From Pseudomonadota bacterium (GTDB lineage: Bacteria > Pseudomonadota > Gammaproteobacteria > Xanthomonadales > Ahniellaceae), in NCBI GenBank assembly GCA_022705045.1, contig JAKJFE010000007.1, positions 1 through 41,521 of the forward strand: a stretch of DNA of 41,521 nucleotides, written 5' to 3'. Made by a program: the position numbers and the translations under genes. The notes below the pieces were generated by a model. It did no database searches and had not been told where the DNA came from. It saw only the letters and a program-made list of their open reading frames with translations. Shown here in pieces: positions 18,314-27,150 of this stretch (position 1 is the stretch's first letter; each line of letters opens with the position of its first letter).

Positions 18314-20061
18314 GCCGGCGGCGAAATCGCTTTCACCGCCGCCGCATCCAGCCGCAGCACCGGATACAGACCGAGGTCCCATTCGCCCCACGCTGAGCGC
18401 AGGTAGAACCAGTTCAGGCGTGCGTAGGGATTCTTGGCGAAGTCGGGTTCGGCGGCGAGCTTGGCCTCGAACTCGGCCTTGAGCTTCGGGTCCTTCGCCA
18501 TCAGGTCGCGTGCGAGTTGTTCGGCGACGCGGGCGTCGGCGTATTCACGCTGTTCGAAGACGATGTTGAAGTCGCCCGAGCGCAGTGCCGAATCGGGCGC
18601 ATCCGGTTCGAGGATGTGCAGCGCGACATTCGCGAGCGGCTGATCCATCGGCACCAGCCAGCTGCCGGCGCGTACCGGCATCTCGCGCGCCTCGCGACGA
18701 TGCGTGAATGCGCTGATCGCGATGCGGCCTTCGAACGAGGCGGTCGCGTACTGCGGACTCGCCAGCAGCGACACCTCGGTCTTGATGCGCGCGTCGTGCT
18801 CGATGCGGCGCATCGTGACACCATGCACCTGCAGGCGCTCGATCACCTTCGTCCACTGCGGCGGAATCACGTAGGCGGCCGGCGGCGAGACCGATTGCGC
18901 GATCTTGACCTGGCGATAGAACGGCACCGTGAACGTCTTCGGCTTGCTCGGGTCGTAGCGGATCCAGCGATCTCCGCTGATTTCGCTCTGCGTGATCGTC
19001 CAGTCAAAGCCCTTGAACGCGAAGTCTTCGGCGATACCGGCATTGGCGAGCTGGATCGGATAGGTCGCCGTCGCATCGGCCGCGCGTGCGATCGTGTCGG
19101 CATCGACCTGGCGGGTTGCGGCACGCAGCTGACCCGGATGCGCGGCGATCTCGTCGAGGATGGCGGTGATCACGTCGTAGGTTGCACGCACCCGCACCGG
19201 ATACGACTTCAGCATGTGGGTTTCGAGCAGCAGCCCGACACGACCACGCGCCACCGCGTAACCCGTCGAGTAGCGCGGCCCGGCGCCGAAGTTGGTGAAA
19301 CCCTTGGTCGGATCGACCGGATCGTTCAACTCGATGTAGGGCGCGATCAGATGACCCTGCTTCTCGAGGCGCGATTGCACGCGCCCGACCAGCACATCGT
19401 TCTGCCACTCGCGCAGGCGCGGGTGCTGGGTCGCGTCGTTGTCCATCGACCAGGTCAGGTCGTACTGGTAGTCGGCGCCGTTGGTGGTGTGGCTGTCGAT
19501 CAGGAGATCCGGATTCCACTGGTTGATCAGGGCCAGCAATGCACGCATCTCCGGCGCGTCGGACTTGATGTAGTCGCGATTCAAGTTCAGGCGCTGGCTG
19601 GTGGCGCGCCAACCCATCTCGACCGGCCCGTTCTGGTTGATGCGATTGAACATCGAGCGACGCTCGTGGCCATCGAGATTGAAGATCGGCACGAACACCA
19701 GCGTGACGTGATCGAGCCAGCGCAGGACGCGCTTGTCCTTCGCGGCGACTTCAGACAGCAGGATCAGGCCCGCGTCCTTGCCTTCGATTTCGCCGGCGTG
19801 GATGCCCGCCTGCACGAACACGACCTCGCGACCGGGTTTCGCCTCACCCACAATCACGACCTTCAGCGCGCGACCCTCAGGCGTGGTGCCGAAGGTCTGC
19901 ACCGAGATGCGATCACTCGTCGCGTCGACTCGGTCGATGAATGCATAGGTCGCAGCCGCGTCTGGCGTGCGCAGCAGTTTTTCGGCCTCGGCCGGGGTTT
20001 CGAGGCGTTTGGCTTCGGCGCCGCAGGCTGCACACAAGGCAAGAAACAACAGGTGACGCAT
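18310..20061 (-). CDS. Exported M14 zinc carboxypeptidase family protein
   Basis: A 583-residue protein with an N-terminal signal MRHLLFLALCAACGAEAK; C13 could make it a lipoprotein, though the lipobox CAAC is imperfect. The M14 zinc ligands are H88 and E91 in GIHAGEIEGKD and H191 in DSHTTNG, with catalytic glutamate E280 in VGLLLETHML. This gives a periplasmic or outer-membrane metallocarboxypeptidase. A C-terminal region of about 250 residues beyond the peptidase core is unrecognised. The start ATG 20061 has AGAGG eight bases upstream. The last bases overlap the uup stop codon, and a 64-bp palindrome sits 32 bases upstream of the start. Confidence 0.88.
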
Positions 20062-20093
20062 CAGGGTGACCTCTGGTTGCAAGGTTGCTGTTG

Positions 20094-20157
20094 GTGGGTG
20101 CGATTCACAATCGCACGCTCTTCCGGCCGTGAGCGGGCGATTGAGAATCGCACCCAC
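20094..20157. repeat. 64-bp near-perfect palindrome with nested small hairpins
   Basis: The outer arms are 20094-20114 and 20137-20157: GTGGGTGCGATTC pairs with GAATCGCACCCAC, and CAATCGC pairs with GCGATTG, with one A-A mismatch between. A further CGCTC/GAGCG pair (20116-20120 with 20131-20135) closes the centre. Each half also contains its own small hairpin (GCGATT-CAC-AATCGC and GCGATT-GAG-AATCGC). This looks like a REP/BIME-type or miniature palindromic element, and could also terminate yhhQ transcripts. It lies between yhhQ and the M14 gene. Confidence 0.7.
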
Positions 20158-20184
20158 AGAAGAATGGCATCCGATCGATACCGA

Positions 20185-20949
20185 TCACGGCTCGGCCGCA
20201 CGTCGCTTCATGGCTTCGGCGACATCGTGACCGAGCCAGCCGTCGATCAGCTTGTGCACGCCGTACAACACCGGCGTCGCCGCCAGCGCGAAGCAGGACT
20301 TGTACAGATAGTTGACCGTGCCGACCGCCAAGAACAGCGACACCGGCCACTGCTGCGGCCCGAGCACGAAGGCGATGTAGAGCACAATGAAGCTGTCGAA
20401 GAACTGCGACACCAGGGTCGAACCGGTCGCACGCAGACCGAGCCAGCGTTCACCGGTGGCATTGCGGATGCGGTGGAACACGGCGACATCGATCAGCTGC
20501 GCGAACAGGAAGGCTGTGACCGAGCCAGCGATCGTCCAGAGCCCTTGCCCGAAGGTCGCGACAAAAGCCGCCTGCATGTCCGGCACGCCCTGCGACTGGC
20601 CGGCGCCGACCCAGAAGCCGGCCGGTTCCAGATGGATGGCGAAATACGCGAACACGAAGCCGTACAGGATCAGGCCCACGGCCAGCCACGAGATGAAACG
20701 TACGCCGCGGCGCCCGTAGTACTCGTTGATGATGTCGGTCATCACGAACACCACCGGCCACAACAACACGCCGGCGGTGAAGTTCAGCGTGCCGCTCTGC
20801 CCGAACAGAGACCAGTGCACCGGATCGATGCCGATGCTCGGTTCCAGCGCGAAGATCTTCACGCCGATGAATTCGGCGAGGATCGCGTTCGCGACGAAGA
20901 CCGCGGACAGGATCAGGAACAGTTTCTGCGCACGTGACAGATCGGTCAT
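20185..20949 (-). CDS. yhhQ: Queuosine precursor transporter (YhhQ/VUT family)
   Basis: A 254-residue inner-membrane protein with about six helices. Family blocks are visible: FVANAILAEFIGVKIF, the VFVMTDIINEYYGRRGVRFI loop, the conserved helix SVTAFLFAQLIDVAVFHRIR and STLVSQFFDSFIVLYIAF. Members import 7-cyano- or 7-aminomethyl-7-deazaguanine for queuosine tRNA modification in E. coli. The frame is open upstream, but ATG 20949 overlaps the DUF502 stop (ATGA) and begins the family N-terminus, so it was chosen. AGGAA is nine bases upstream. A palindromic element follows the stop. Confidence 0.9.
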   Translation of the reverse strand: MTDLSRAQKLFLILSAVFVANAILAEFIGVKIFALEPSIGIDPVHWSLFGQSGTLNFTAGVLLWPVVFVMTDIINEYYGRRGVRFISWLAVGLILYGFVFAYFAIHLEPAGFWVGAGQSQGVPDMQAAFVATFGQGLWTIAGSVTAFLFAQLIDVAVFHRIRNATGERWLGLRATGSTLVSQFFDSFIVLYIAFVLGPQQWPVSLFLAVGTVNYLYKSCFALAATPVLYGVHKLIDGWLGHDVAEAMKRRAAEP

Positions 20950-21608
20950 CGGATCGGTTCCTCGTTCTCGCGATAGAAGTTCAAGGTTTCCGGCGCCTTG
21001 GCACCGCCGGAAATGATGAAGGCCATGGCCTGGTCGACGGTCCAGTCGGTCGGCGTCAGTTTCGACACCGGCACGACTTCCAGATACCCCGAGGTCGGAT
21101 TCGGCGTCGTCGGCACGTACACGGCGGCGACTTCCTCGCCGGTACGCGCGTCCTTGAGCACGCGGGTGACCAGGCCGATCGTCTTCATCTCGGGCGACGG
21201 AAAATCGATCAGCACCACGCGCTGGGTGCCGTCCGGCTTGGTCTGCAGGGCCTCCAGCAATTGCTTGGTGCCGCCGTAAATGGTCTTGGCCAACGGCACC
21301 CGCTCCAGCGTCTGCTCGAACAGCTGCAGCAGACGCTTGCCGATCACGCGCCGGCTCAGCCAGCCGGTGAACAGGATCACCGAGACCGTCATCAGCACGC
21401 CGAGCACGAACTGCGTGGTCGGCGAAGCGAGCCACCCGAACAGGCTCGGATGCGCCTGGGACAGCGGGTTGAACAAGGCACGAATCCACGGTGCCGACAC
21501 CATCGACAAGCCCTGGAACACGAACTTGAAGACGATCCAGGTCAGCCAGATCGGGATCAGGGTCAACAGGCCGGTCACGAAGTAGCGTTGCAGCAATCGT
21601 CGGATCAT
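20946..21608 (-). CDS. DUF502 family membrane protein
   Basis: A 220-residue protein starting MIRRLLQRYFVTGLLTLIPI with two membrane helices (10-32 and 65-88). The cytoplasmic domain contains ERVPLAKTIYGGTKQLLEAL and the family-typical VVLIDFPSPEMKTIGLVTR and PTTPNPTSGYLEVVP blocks. The function of DUF502 is not established; plant members are linked to membrane trafficking and similar bacterial proteins are unstudied. The start ATG 21608 has GAGG six bases upstream. Its stop overlaps the yhhQ start, so the two are translationally coupled. No functional link to queuosine is known to me. Confidence 0.88.
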   Translation of the reverse strand: MIRRLLQRYFVTGLLTLIPIWLTWIVFKFVFQGLSMVSAPWIRALFNPLSQAHPSLFGWLASPTTQFVLGVLMTVSVILFTGWLSRRVIGKRLLQLFEQTLERVPLAKTIYGGTKQLLEALQTKPDGTQRVVLIDFPSPEMKTIGLVTRVLKDARTGEEVAAVYVPTTPNPTSGYLEVVPVSKLTPTDWTVDQAMAFIISGGAKAPETLNFYRENEEPIR

Positions 21609-21649
21609 GGGCGCCTCGCGGCCCCGCAGTGTGCCGGTGAAGCGCGTCG

Positions 21650-21685
21650 CTGACCAGCGGCCACGCGCGCCGCTATGCTCACGCC
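21650..21685 (+). promoter_or_regulatory. Promoter giving a leaderless mRNA for the P-loop kinase
   Basis: CTGACC at 21650-21655 (-35) and TATGCT at 21674-21679 (-10) are separated by 18 bases. Only six bases lie between the -10 box and ATG 21686, placing the transcription start at the A of the start codon. No ribosome site is present. Confidence 0.5.
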
Positions 21686-22273
21686 ATGAATGCGACCTAC
21701 CTGCCACCCGCATCACGCGCGCGCCATCCCCACTGGACTCGCCCGATCGTGGTGGCGTTGATCGGTCTGCCCGGTGCCGGCAAGTCGACACTCGCGAACG
21801 CGCTGGCCGAGCGGCTCGACTTGCGCATCGCCAATCGCGACGTGATCGCCAAGGCGCTGTTCCCGCACTGCAGCTACTCGCTGCCGGAGAAACGCGCGGC
21901 CTTCCACGCACTGCTGCTGTCGGTGGAAGTCAACGGCGCGCTCGGCGAATCGACGGTGATCGACGGCATGACCTTCTCGAGCCGCGCCGACCTCGAACGG
22001 GTGGCGCGCATCGCCGCGAAATACGACCTGATCCTGATCCCGATCTGGCTGGACTTGCCCGCCGATGTCGCCAAGGCACGCATCCACGCCGACCGCCGCG
22101 CCGGTCGTTACCACCCGGCCGATGACCGCACGCCGGCCATGGTCGATGCCGTGCTCGCGCGCTTCGAGCGCCCGCTGCCGACGGTGCCGGTGATCGATGC
22201 CCTGCTGCCCGCCAATACCGTGCTCGACGTGGCCGAGCAGATCATTGCCCAGCGGGCGCTTCGCGTTCGGTGA
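21686..22273 (+). CDS. P-loop kinase (AAA_33/zeta-toxin-like fold)
   Basis: A 195-residue cytoplasmic protein. Walker A is GLPGAGKS (27-34), followed by LANALAERLDLRIANRDVIAK, the nucleoside-kinase-like arrangement. A lid region KARIHADRRAGRYHPADDRT resembles the arginine-rich lid of small-molecule kinases. It probably phosphorylates a small metabolite or sugar; the substrate is unknown. There is no Shine-Dalgarno site, and a promoter -10 box ends six bases upstream, so it may be read from a leaderless mRNA. Its last 32 bases overlap the convergent DUF4442 gene. Confidence 0.78.
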   Translation: MNATYLPPASRARHPHWTRPIVVALIGLPGAGKSTLANALAERLDLRIANRDVIAKALFPHCSYSLPEKRAAFHALLLSVEVNGALGESTVIDGMTFSSRADLERVARIAAKYDLILIPIWLDLPADVAKARIHADRRAGRYHPADDRTPAMVDAVLARFERPLPTVPVIDALLPANTVLDVAEQIIAQRALRVR

Positions 22274-22733
22274 TGGCTTCGCTGCCGCTGCGCTTGCGGC
22301 GCACGTAGACCTGTTTGCGCACCTGTGCCACGAGCACGCCGTCGGCCGTCTTCACGTCGACCGTGAACCAGTGCAGGGCCTTGCCGTCGCGGTCCGCGGT
22401 CGCGCGCACCTCGTCAAGGGTCACGGCATCAAGCACGAAGTCGGCAAACACCGGTTCGCGCACGGCCTTGATGAAGTCGATGGCGGCGGCCTTGTCCCAG
22501 ACGATGTAGTCGGACCCGAGATTGCGCAGCATCATGATCATCCACCACGGATCGGTCATCGCGAACAGCGAGCCGCCGAAGTGGGTGCCGACATAGTTGC
22601 GATTGAAGAAGTAGCGCTTCAGACGCACGACGACATGACGGTAGTCCGGATCGATCCGCAGCACGCGAATGCCGGCGGCCAGATTCGGCGGCCACAGATT
22701 GATGATCCAGCGCAGCTTCGTCGCGTGTTGCAT
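22242..22733 (-). CDS. DUF4442 hotdog-fold protein
   Basis: A 163-residue soluble protein resembling the DUF4442 group, related to PaaI-type thioesterases. It has LKRYFFNRNYVGTHFGGSLF, where the HFGG loop corresponds to the hotdog active-site helix start, then TDPWWMIMMLRNLGSDYIVWDK. A CoA-thioester substrate is likely by family but not shown. The C-terminal tail RRKRSGSEAITEREAPAGQ is basic then acidic and lies in the 32-base overlap with the kinase gene. The start ATG 22733 is preceded by a weak GGGAT. It is 23 bases after the Sel1-repeat gene on the same strand and may share its transcript. Confidence 0.82.
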   Translation of the reverse strand: MQHATKLRWIINLWPPNLAAGIRVLRIDPDYRHVVVRLKRYFFNRNYVGTHFGGSLFAMTDPWWMIMMLRNLGSDYIVWDKAAAIDFIKAVREPVFADFVLDAVTLDEVRATADRDGKALHWFTVDVKTADGVLVAQVRKQVYVRRKRSGSEAITEREAPAGQ

Positions 22734-22756
22734 TCAACGGATCCCGATGGGTGGGT

Positions 22757-24169
22757 TCATCCGAGCCAACGCCACTTCAGCATCAGCATGCACAGGAAGG
22801 ACCCGGCGACGGGCACACCTGCGCAGAGGGTGAGCACGAGGCGGCGCAGCGGGTCGTGGTTCATCGCGGTACTCAAGCGCCAGGTACCGAAGGCGCCGAA
22901 CGCGGCGAACACCAGGGCCGTGTACTTCAAGGGCGGACCACTGACGCTGCCGGCCATCAGCAACAGCACGAACACGGCCGATGCACCGATCACGGTCGAC
23001 AACACCGCCAATGCATCGCCGCTCGTGGCATCGGGCGCATCACCCGGCTGCACCACGGGCACGCGTCGCGGCGGTGCGGTCGTGGTGCGCGGCGCGGCCC
23101 CGGCGGACGCCGGCGCAAACGAAGACGCCGACCCGCCGCTCTGCGTGCTCGCGCCGCGTCGCGCCGCCAGGGTGCTCAACAATTGGCCCGGCTGGCTGAT
23201 CTGTTCCAGCAGATCGACGTAACCGCCGCTGCCGGCCATGATGCCGGCGCGCGCCGCATTGGCGCTGCCCTTGGCGCGACCGAGCAGCAGCAATGCATTC
23301 GATGCACCGAGATCCTGCGGCACGCCCGCGCCGTTGCGATAGGCCATGCCCAGCATGTACAGGCCTTCGGGATGACCGCCCTCGGCCGCCTGGCTGAACC
23401 AGTGCAAGGCCTGCGACGCACTCTTCGGCATGCCGTCGCCATTCTGGTAACAGACGCCGAGATTGAACTGCGCATCGACCTGGCCAAGTTTCGCGGCCTG
23501 AGTGAAAGCTTTGGCCGCCATCGCGAAGTCCTGCGCCAAGCGCTCGCCGGTGATGTATTCGGCGCCGAGTTCGTACCAGGCCTCGCGGTCGCCGGCCTTC
23601 GCGCGTTGCTGCAACTCGTCGAGCGATGGGCGGACTTGGGCGTCTGCCGGACTGTCCATCGGCTCCAGTTCGAGCGTTGGCTTCGAAGCTGCCGGCGCTG
23701 CCGGAGCAGCGGACGCGGGCGCGGCGGGTTGCGGGCGCGACTTCTGCCATTGCGCGAATCGCTGATCGAGCACATGGGCCATGCGTTCGAAGTTGGCCCA
23801 GGTGTCGGGCACGCTGCAGAGATCGTCGACCGCGTGACCGGTATCGACGAAGTCGCGCTGGAACACGCGCTCGTAGTCGCGGGTGAAGAACTTCTCGTAA
23901 TAGGCCGCGGTGAAGGCATTGCCGACGGCATTGAAATCGTCGTCGGTGAGCTTGCCGTCGCAACGGTCCCACAACACTTCGGCGCCGGTGATCTCGCGCG
24001 CCTTCAGTCGCTGAATGTGGCTCGCGGCTTCCGGCGCCGAGAAGTGTTCGCCGCCCAGCCCACGCAGGATCGCCCAGGCGAGGTACATGCCGATGTGCGT
24101 ACCGGCATCGTCGTTGTCGCGCTCGGTCTCGAAATTCAGGAACAGGTATTCGGCGTCGTCGTACTTCAT
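22757..24169 (-). CDS. Sel1-repeat protein with DUF7832-like N-terminus and C-terminal membrane helices
   Basis: A 470-residue protein in three parts. Residues 1-130 begin MKYDDAEYLF and contain GTHIGMYLAWAI, resembling the DUF7832 domain. After a proline/alanine-rich linker (about 140-180), three Sel1-like repeats follow around 205-315, for example AAKLGQVDAQFNLGVCYQNG and AAEGGHPEGLYMLGMAYRNG. The C-terminal 90 residues hold three hydrophobic segments (starting near ALAVLSTVIGASAVFVLLL). There is no signal peptide, so the repeats probably face the cytoplasm on a C-terminal anchor. AAGGA lies six bases before the ATG. The function is unknown; Sel1 repeats usually bind proteins. Confidence 0.75.
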   Translation of the reverse strand: MKYDDAEYLFLNFETERDNDDAGTHIGMYLAWAILRGLGGEHFSAPEAASHIQRLKAREITGAEVLWDRCDGKLTDDDFNAVGNAFTAAYYEKFFTRDYERVFQRDFVDTGHAVDDLCSVPDTWANFERMAHVLDQRFAQWQKSRPQPAAPASAAPAAPAASKPTLELEPMDSPADAQVRPSLDELQQRAKAGDREAWYELGAEYITGERLAQDFAMAAKAFTQAAKLGQVDAQFNLGVCYQNGDGMPKSASQALHWFSQAAEGGHPEGLYMLGMAYRNGAGVPQDLGASNALLLLGRAKGSANAARAGIMAGSGGYVDLLEQISQPGQLLSTLAARRGASTQSGGSASSFAPASAGAAPRTTTAPPRRVPVVQPGDAPDATSGDALAVLSTVIGASAVFVLLLMAGSVSGPPLKYTALVFAAFGAFGTWRLSTAMNHDPLRRLVLTLCAGVPVAGSFLCMLMLKWRWLG

Positions 24170-24183
24170 CGTGGTCCTTCACG

Positions 24184-24204
24184 CGCGCGGCATCGGGCCG
24201 CGCG
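24184..24204. terminator. GC hairpin after rapA
   Basis: Arms CGCGCGGC (24184-24191) and GCCGCGCG (24197-24204) pair perfectly around a five-base loop in the 59-base gap between the rapA stop and the Sel1 gene start. It may terminate or attenuate read-through on the minus strand; no T-run follows. Confidence 0.45.
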
Positions 24205-24228
24205 ATGCTACATGGCCCAACGCGAATG

Positions 24229-27063
24229 TCAGCGTCCGGCCAACGCCAGGAAATCCGGACTGACGATCAGGCGCACGGCGTCGAGGCGCAGACGCGACTC
24301 CGGCAGCAGATCGTGCAACTGCTGTTTCTCGTCGGACGCGGCAGCGATTTCCTCGGCGCGCACGCCCGGATTCACTTGCGCGAGTGCGACCAGCCGTTCG
24401 ATCTCGGCATCGAGTCGCTGATCGGCCGACAACATCGCCGCCTCGACTTCGCGCCGCGCCAGTCGTTCGACCTTGGCCTGCGCCGTCTTCAGCATCGGCG
24501 GCACCAACTGGTTCAGCACCTTGCGCAGCTTGGACAGGTCGACGCTGATCTCGCCGGCCTTGCGGCGCGCTTCGTCGGAGGGCTGGAAGTCCGGACGTTC
24601 GGTCAGGCGCGAATCGACCACGGCCCGCAGCGGCAACGGCGGCAGGAAACGGTCGACGTGCAGCTTGGCCGGTGCCACGCATTCGAGCAGGAATACGGCT
24701 TCGAGCAGGGCCGTACGCGGCGGCAGTGCCGGATCGACCAGGAAGGCGGCATTGCCGGTCTCGGCGCTGAGCAGCAGATCGAGCGCGCCCTGCACCATCG
24801 GATGGTCGAGGCGCAAGAACAACACGTCTTCGCGCGTCAACGCGGTGGCACGATCGAACGTGGCCTGGCGCGGTCCGTTCTCGAAACCCGGAAAGGCCTC
24901 GGTGCTGAGGTATTCGGGATCGAGCAGGTGGATGGTGTCACTCAGGTCTTCGGCGCTGATGCCGAACTGCTCGAACAGCTTGAGCAGGAAGGCATCACGG
25001 GCGGTGTCGCCGTCGTCTTCGTGCAGCGCGCGTTGCAGCAACGCATCGGGGGCGGCGCGTTGTGTCGCGAGTTCGAGCAGGCGATCACGACCTTGCTGGA
25101 TGGCCGCCGCCAGTTCGCGGTGCGCGGCGCGGGTGCGACCGATCAGGGACTCCAGTGCTTCCTCGGCCGCGGAATGGGCGGCCGCGTATTCGCGCGCGAC
25201 ATGCACCAGTTCGGCGCCGAAACGACGGAGCAATTCGCGACCGTCCTGCGGGCTGGTGCGGAAGGCATCGAGGCCTTCGTCGAACCAACGCGCAAACGCC
25301 TCCTGTGCGCTGTGGCGGAAGCTCGCGAAGTGCAGGTTCACATCGCGCTTCTGGCCGATGCGGTCGAGACGGCCGATGCGTTGTTCGAGCTGGTCCGGAT
25401 CGGGCGGCAGATCCCAGAACACGAGGTGACTCGCGAACTGGAAGTTGCGGCCTTCGGAACCGATTTCGGCGCAGAGCAGCAGGCGCGCACCATCCGGGCT
25501 CTGGAAGAACGCGGCATTGCGGTCACGCTGGACGATGCTCATGCCTTCATGGAAGCGCGCGATCTGCACGCCGCTGGCGGCTCGCAGCGCCTCTTCGAGC
25601 GCAAGCACCTTGGCCTGGCTGCGGCAGATCAGCAGGAACTTGTCGGCCGGAAATTCGTCCAGCAATGCGACCAGCCAGGCGAGACGCGGATCTTTCGCGT
25701 AATTCAGCGGCAGCGCATGCGGCGCCACATCGACATCGCTCTGGAACTCGGCGAGCAAGTGGCCACGCAGGGTCTCGTTGCTCTGTTCATCCGGCAAGGT
25801 AACCAGATGCGGCACGCGCTTCGGGAAACCACCGACCACGGCGCGACGATTGCGGAACATCACGCGACCAGTGCCGTGACGGTCGATCAACGCGGCGAGC
25901 ATGGCGTCGCGCGCGTCGTCGTCTTCTGGCGCCTGGGCGGTGTCGCCGAGCGTGGCGGTCAATGTGTGCTGTTCATCGATCCCGAGCGGCTGCGCTTCGA
26001 TCAGGGCGGTCGCCAGCGCCGACAATTTCGCGTATTCCGCGGTTTCCTGCTGGAACGCGGCGAGATCGTGGTAACGGGCCGGATCGAGCAGGCGCAGGCG
26101 CGCGAAATGGCCGGTGCGACCCAGTTGTTCCGGCGTCGCCGTCAGCAGCACCACGCCCGGCGTGCGCTTCGCAAGCGCTTCGGCGAGCACGTATTCGGAA
26201 CTTTCTTCTTCCGGCGACCACGACAGGTGATGCGCCTCGTCGACCACGAGCAGATCCCATCCGGCGGTCACGAGCTGCTTGGCGCGCTCGGGATTCGCCA
26301 CGATGAAAGCGGTGTCGGTGATCACCAGTTCGTCGTCCTGGAATGGATTGCGTCCGTCCGAATTCAGCTCGATCGCTTCGACGCGTTCGGCGTCGTAGAT
26401 CGAGAAACTGAGATTGAAGCGGCGCAGCAGTTCCACAAACCACTGGTAGACCAGGGTCTCCGGCACCAGCACCAGTACGCGGCCGGCACGGCCGCTGGCG
26501 ATCTGGCGGGCGATGATGAGACCGGCCTCGATGGTCTTGCCCAATCCGACTTCATCCGCCAGCAATACGCGCGGCGGACGACGGTCGGCGGCGATCTGCG
26601 CCACCTTCAACTGGTGTGGAATCAGGTCGACACGCGCGCTCTGCAGACCGAAGGCGGCGCTGCGGCGGGCCGACGCACGCTGCATCAGCGCTTCATGGCG
26701 GAATTCGAACTGGTCGTTGCGGTCGACACGGCCCTGGTTCAGGCGGTCTTCGGCCTTGGACACACTTTGCAGGTCATCGAGCGCGGTTTCGCAAAATGTC
26801 GACCCATGCACGACGTAGTGAAACAGTCCGTCGCGCTGATCGACCTCATCGACGCGATGCGGCTTGCCGGCCAGCGTGATCATGTCGCCGGCGCGGAACT
26901 GCGCGCGCGTCAGCGGTGCGGAATGGGTGGCGTACTGGCGCACCGTGCCGGTGCGGGCGTAAACAAGCTGGACCATACGCCCCTCGACCCGCAGTACGGT
27001 GCCGAGGCCGAGCTCGGGCTCGGCGTTCGAGATCCAGCGTTGTCCGGGAACATAGTTCGACAT
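24229..27063 (-). CDS. rapA: RNA polymerase-associated helicase RapA
   Basis: A 944-residue SWI2/SNF2-type ATPase that binds core RNA polymerase and aids its recycling. It starts MSNYVPGQRWISNAEPELGL, the family N-terminus with two Tudor-like subdomains. It then has Walker A LADEVGLGKT (173-177 core), DEAH box VVDEAHH (275-278), motif LTATPEQL and C-terminal helicase motifs ARLLLCAEIGSEGRNFQF and QRIGRLDRIGQ. The length fits RapA (about 950-970). The start ATG 27063 was chosen by this N-terminus; an upstream in-frame start has no similarity. There is no clear ribosome site. A CATAAT box on the minus strand (27094-27089) stands 25 bases upstream. Confidence 0.95.
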   Translation of the reverse strand: MSNYVPGQRWISNAEPELGLGTVLRVEGRMVQLVYARTGTVRQYATHSAPLTRAQFRAGDMITLAGKPHRVDEVDQRDGLFHYVVHGSTFCETALDDLQSVSKAEDRLNQGRVDRNDQFEFRHEALMQRASARRSAAFGLQSARVDLIPHQLKVAQIAADRRPPRVLLADEVGLGKTIEAGLIIARQIASGRAGRVLVLVPETLVYQWFVELLRRFNLSFSIYDAERVEAIELNSDGRNPFQDDELVITDTAFIVANPERAKQLVTAGWDLLVVDEAHHLSWSPEEESSEYVLAEALAKRTPGVVLLTATPEQLGRTGHFARLRLLDPARYHDLAAFQQETAEYAKLSALATALIEAQPLGIDEQHTLTATLGDTAQAPEDDDARDAMLAALIDRHGTGRVMFRNRRAVVGGFPKRVPHLVTLPDEQSNETLRGHLLAEFQSDVDVAPHALPLNYAKDPRLAWLVALLDEFPADKFLLICRSQAKVLALEEALRAASGVQIARFHEGMSIVQRDRNAAFFQSPDGARLLLCAEIGSEGRNFQFASHLVFWDLPPDPDQLEQRIGRLDRIGQKRDVNLHFASFRHSAQEAFARWFDEGLDAFRTSPQDGRELLRRFGAELVHVAREYAAAHSAAEEALESLIGRTRAAHRELAAAIQQGRDRLLELATQRAAPDALLQRALHEDDGDTARDAFLLKLFEQFGISAEDLSDTIHLLDPEYLSTEAFPGFENGPRQATFDRATALTREDVLFLRLDHPMVQGALDLLLSAETGNAAFLVDPALPPRTALLEAVFLLECVAPAKLHVDRFLPPLPLRAVVDSRLTERPDFQPSDEARRKAGEISVDLSKLRKVLNQLVPPMLKTAQAKVERLARREVEAAMLSADQRLDAEIERLVALAQVNPGVRAEEIAAASDEKQQLHDLLPESRLRLDAVRLIVSPDFLALAGR

Positions 27064-27088
27064 GAGGGACAGTGCGTGATGGAACCGG

Positions 27089-27094
27089 ATTATG
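27089..27094 (-). promoter_or_regulatory. Possible -10 box (CATAAT) for rapA
   Basis: CATAAT on the minus strand differs from consensus at one base and lies 25 bases before ATG 27063, in the 87-base gap after apaH. No -35 hexamer is evident. The rest of the gap holds nothing recognised. Confidence 0.3.
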
Positions 27095-27150
27095 ACCGAT
27101 GCCGCCGCGGTCGGCGCACGCCGGTCGCGCAACATTCGTGACGACGATGC

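Noticed and set aside
18517..20937. 806-codon open frame antisense to the M14 and yhhQ genes
   Set aside because: It runs across two clear genes and the palindrome, and its translation is H/R/D-rich without motifs.
21609..21911. N-terminal extension of the DUF502 frame by about 100 codons
   Set aside because: It would overlap the divergent kinase gene; the family N-terminus and a GAGG site mark the ATG at 21608.
24205..27141. 978-codon open frame antisense to rapA
   Set aside because: The opposite strand has all RapA motifs. The antisense translation is a low-complexity mix rich in Q, R, A and G with no domain, as expected from GC-rich codon bias.
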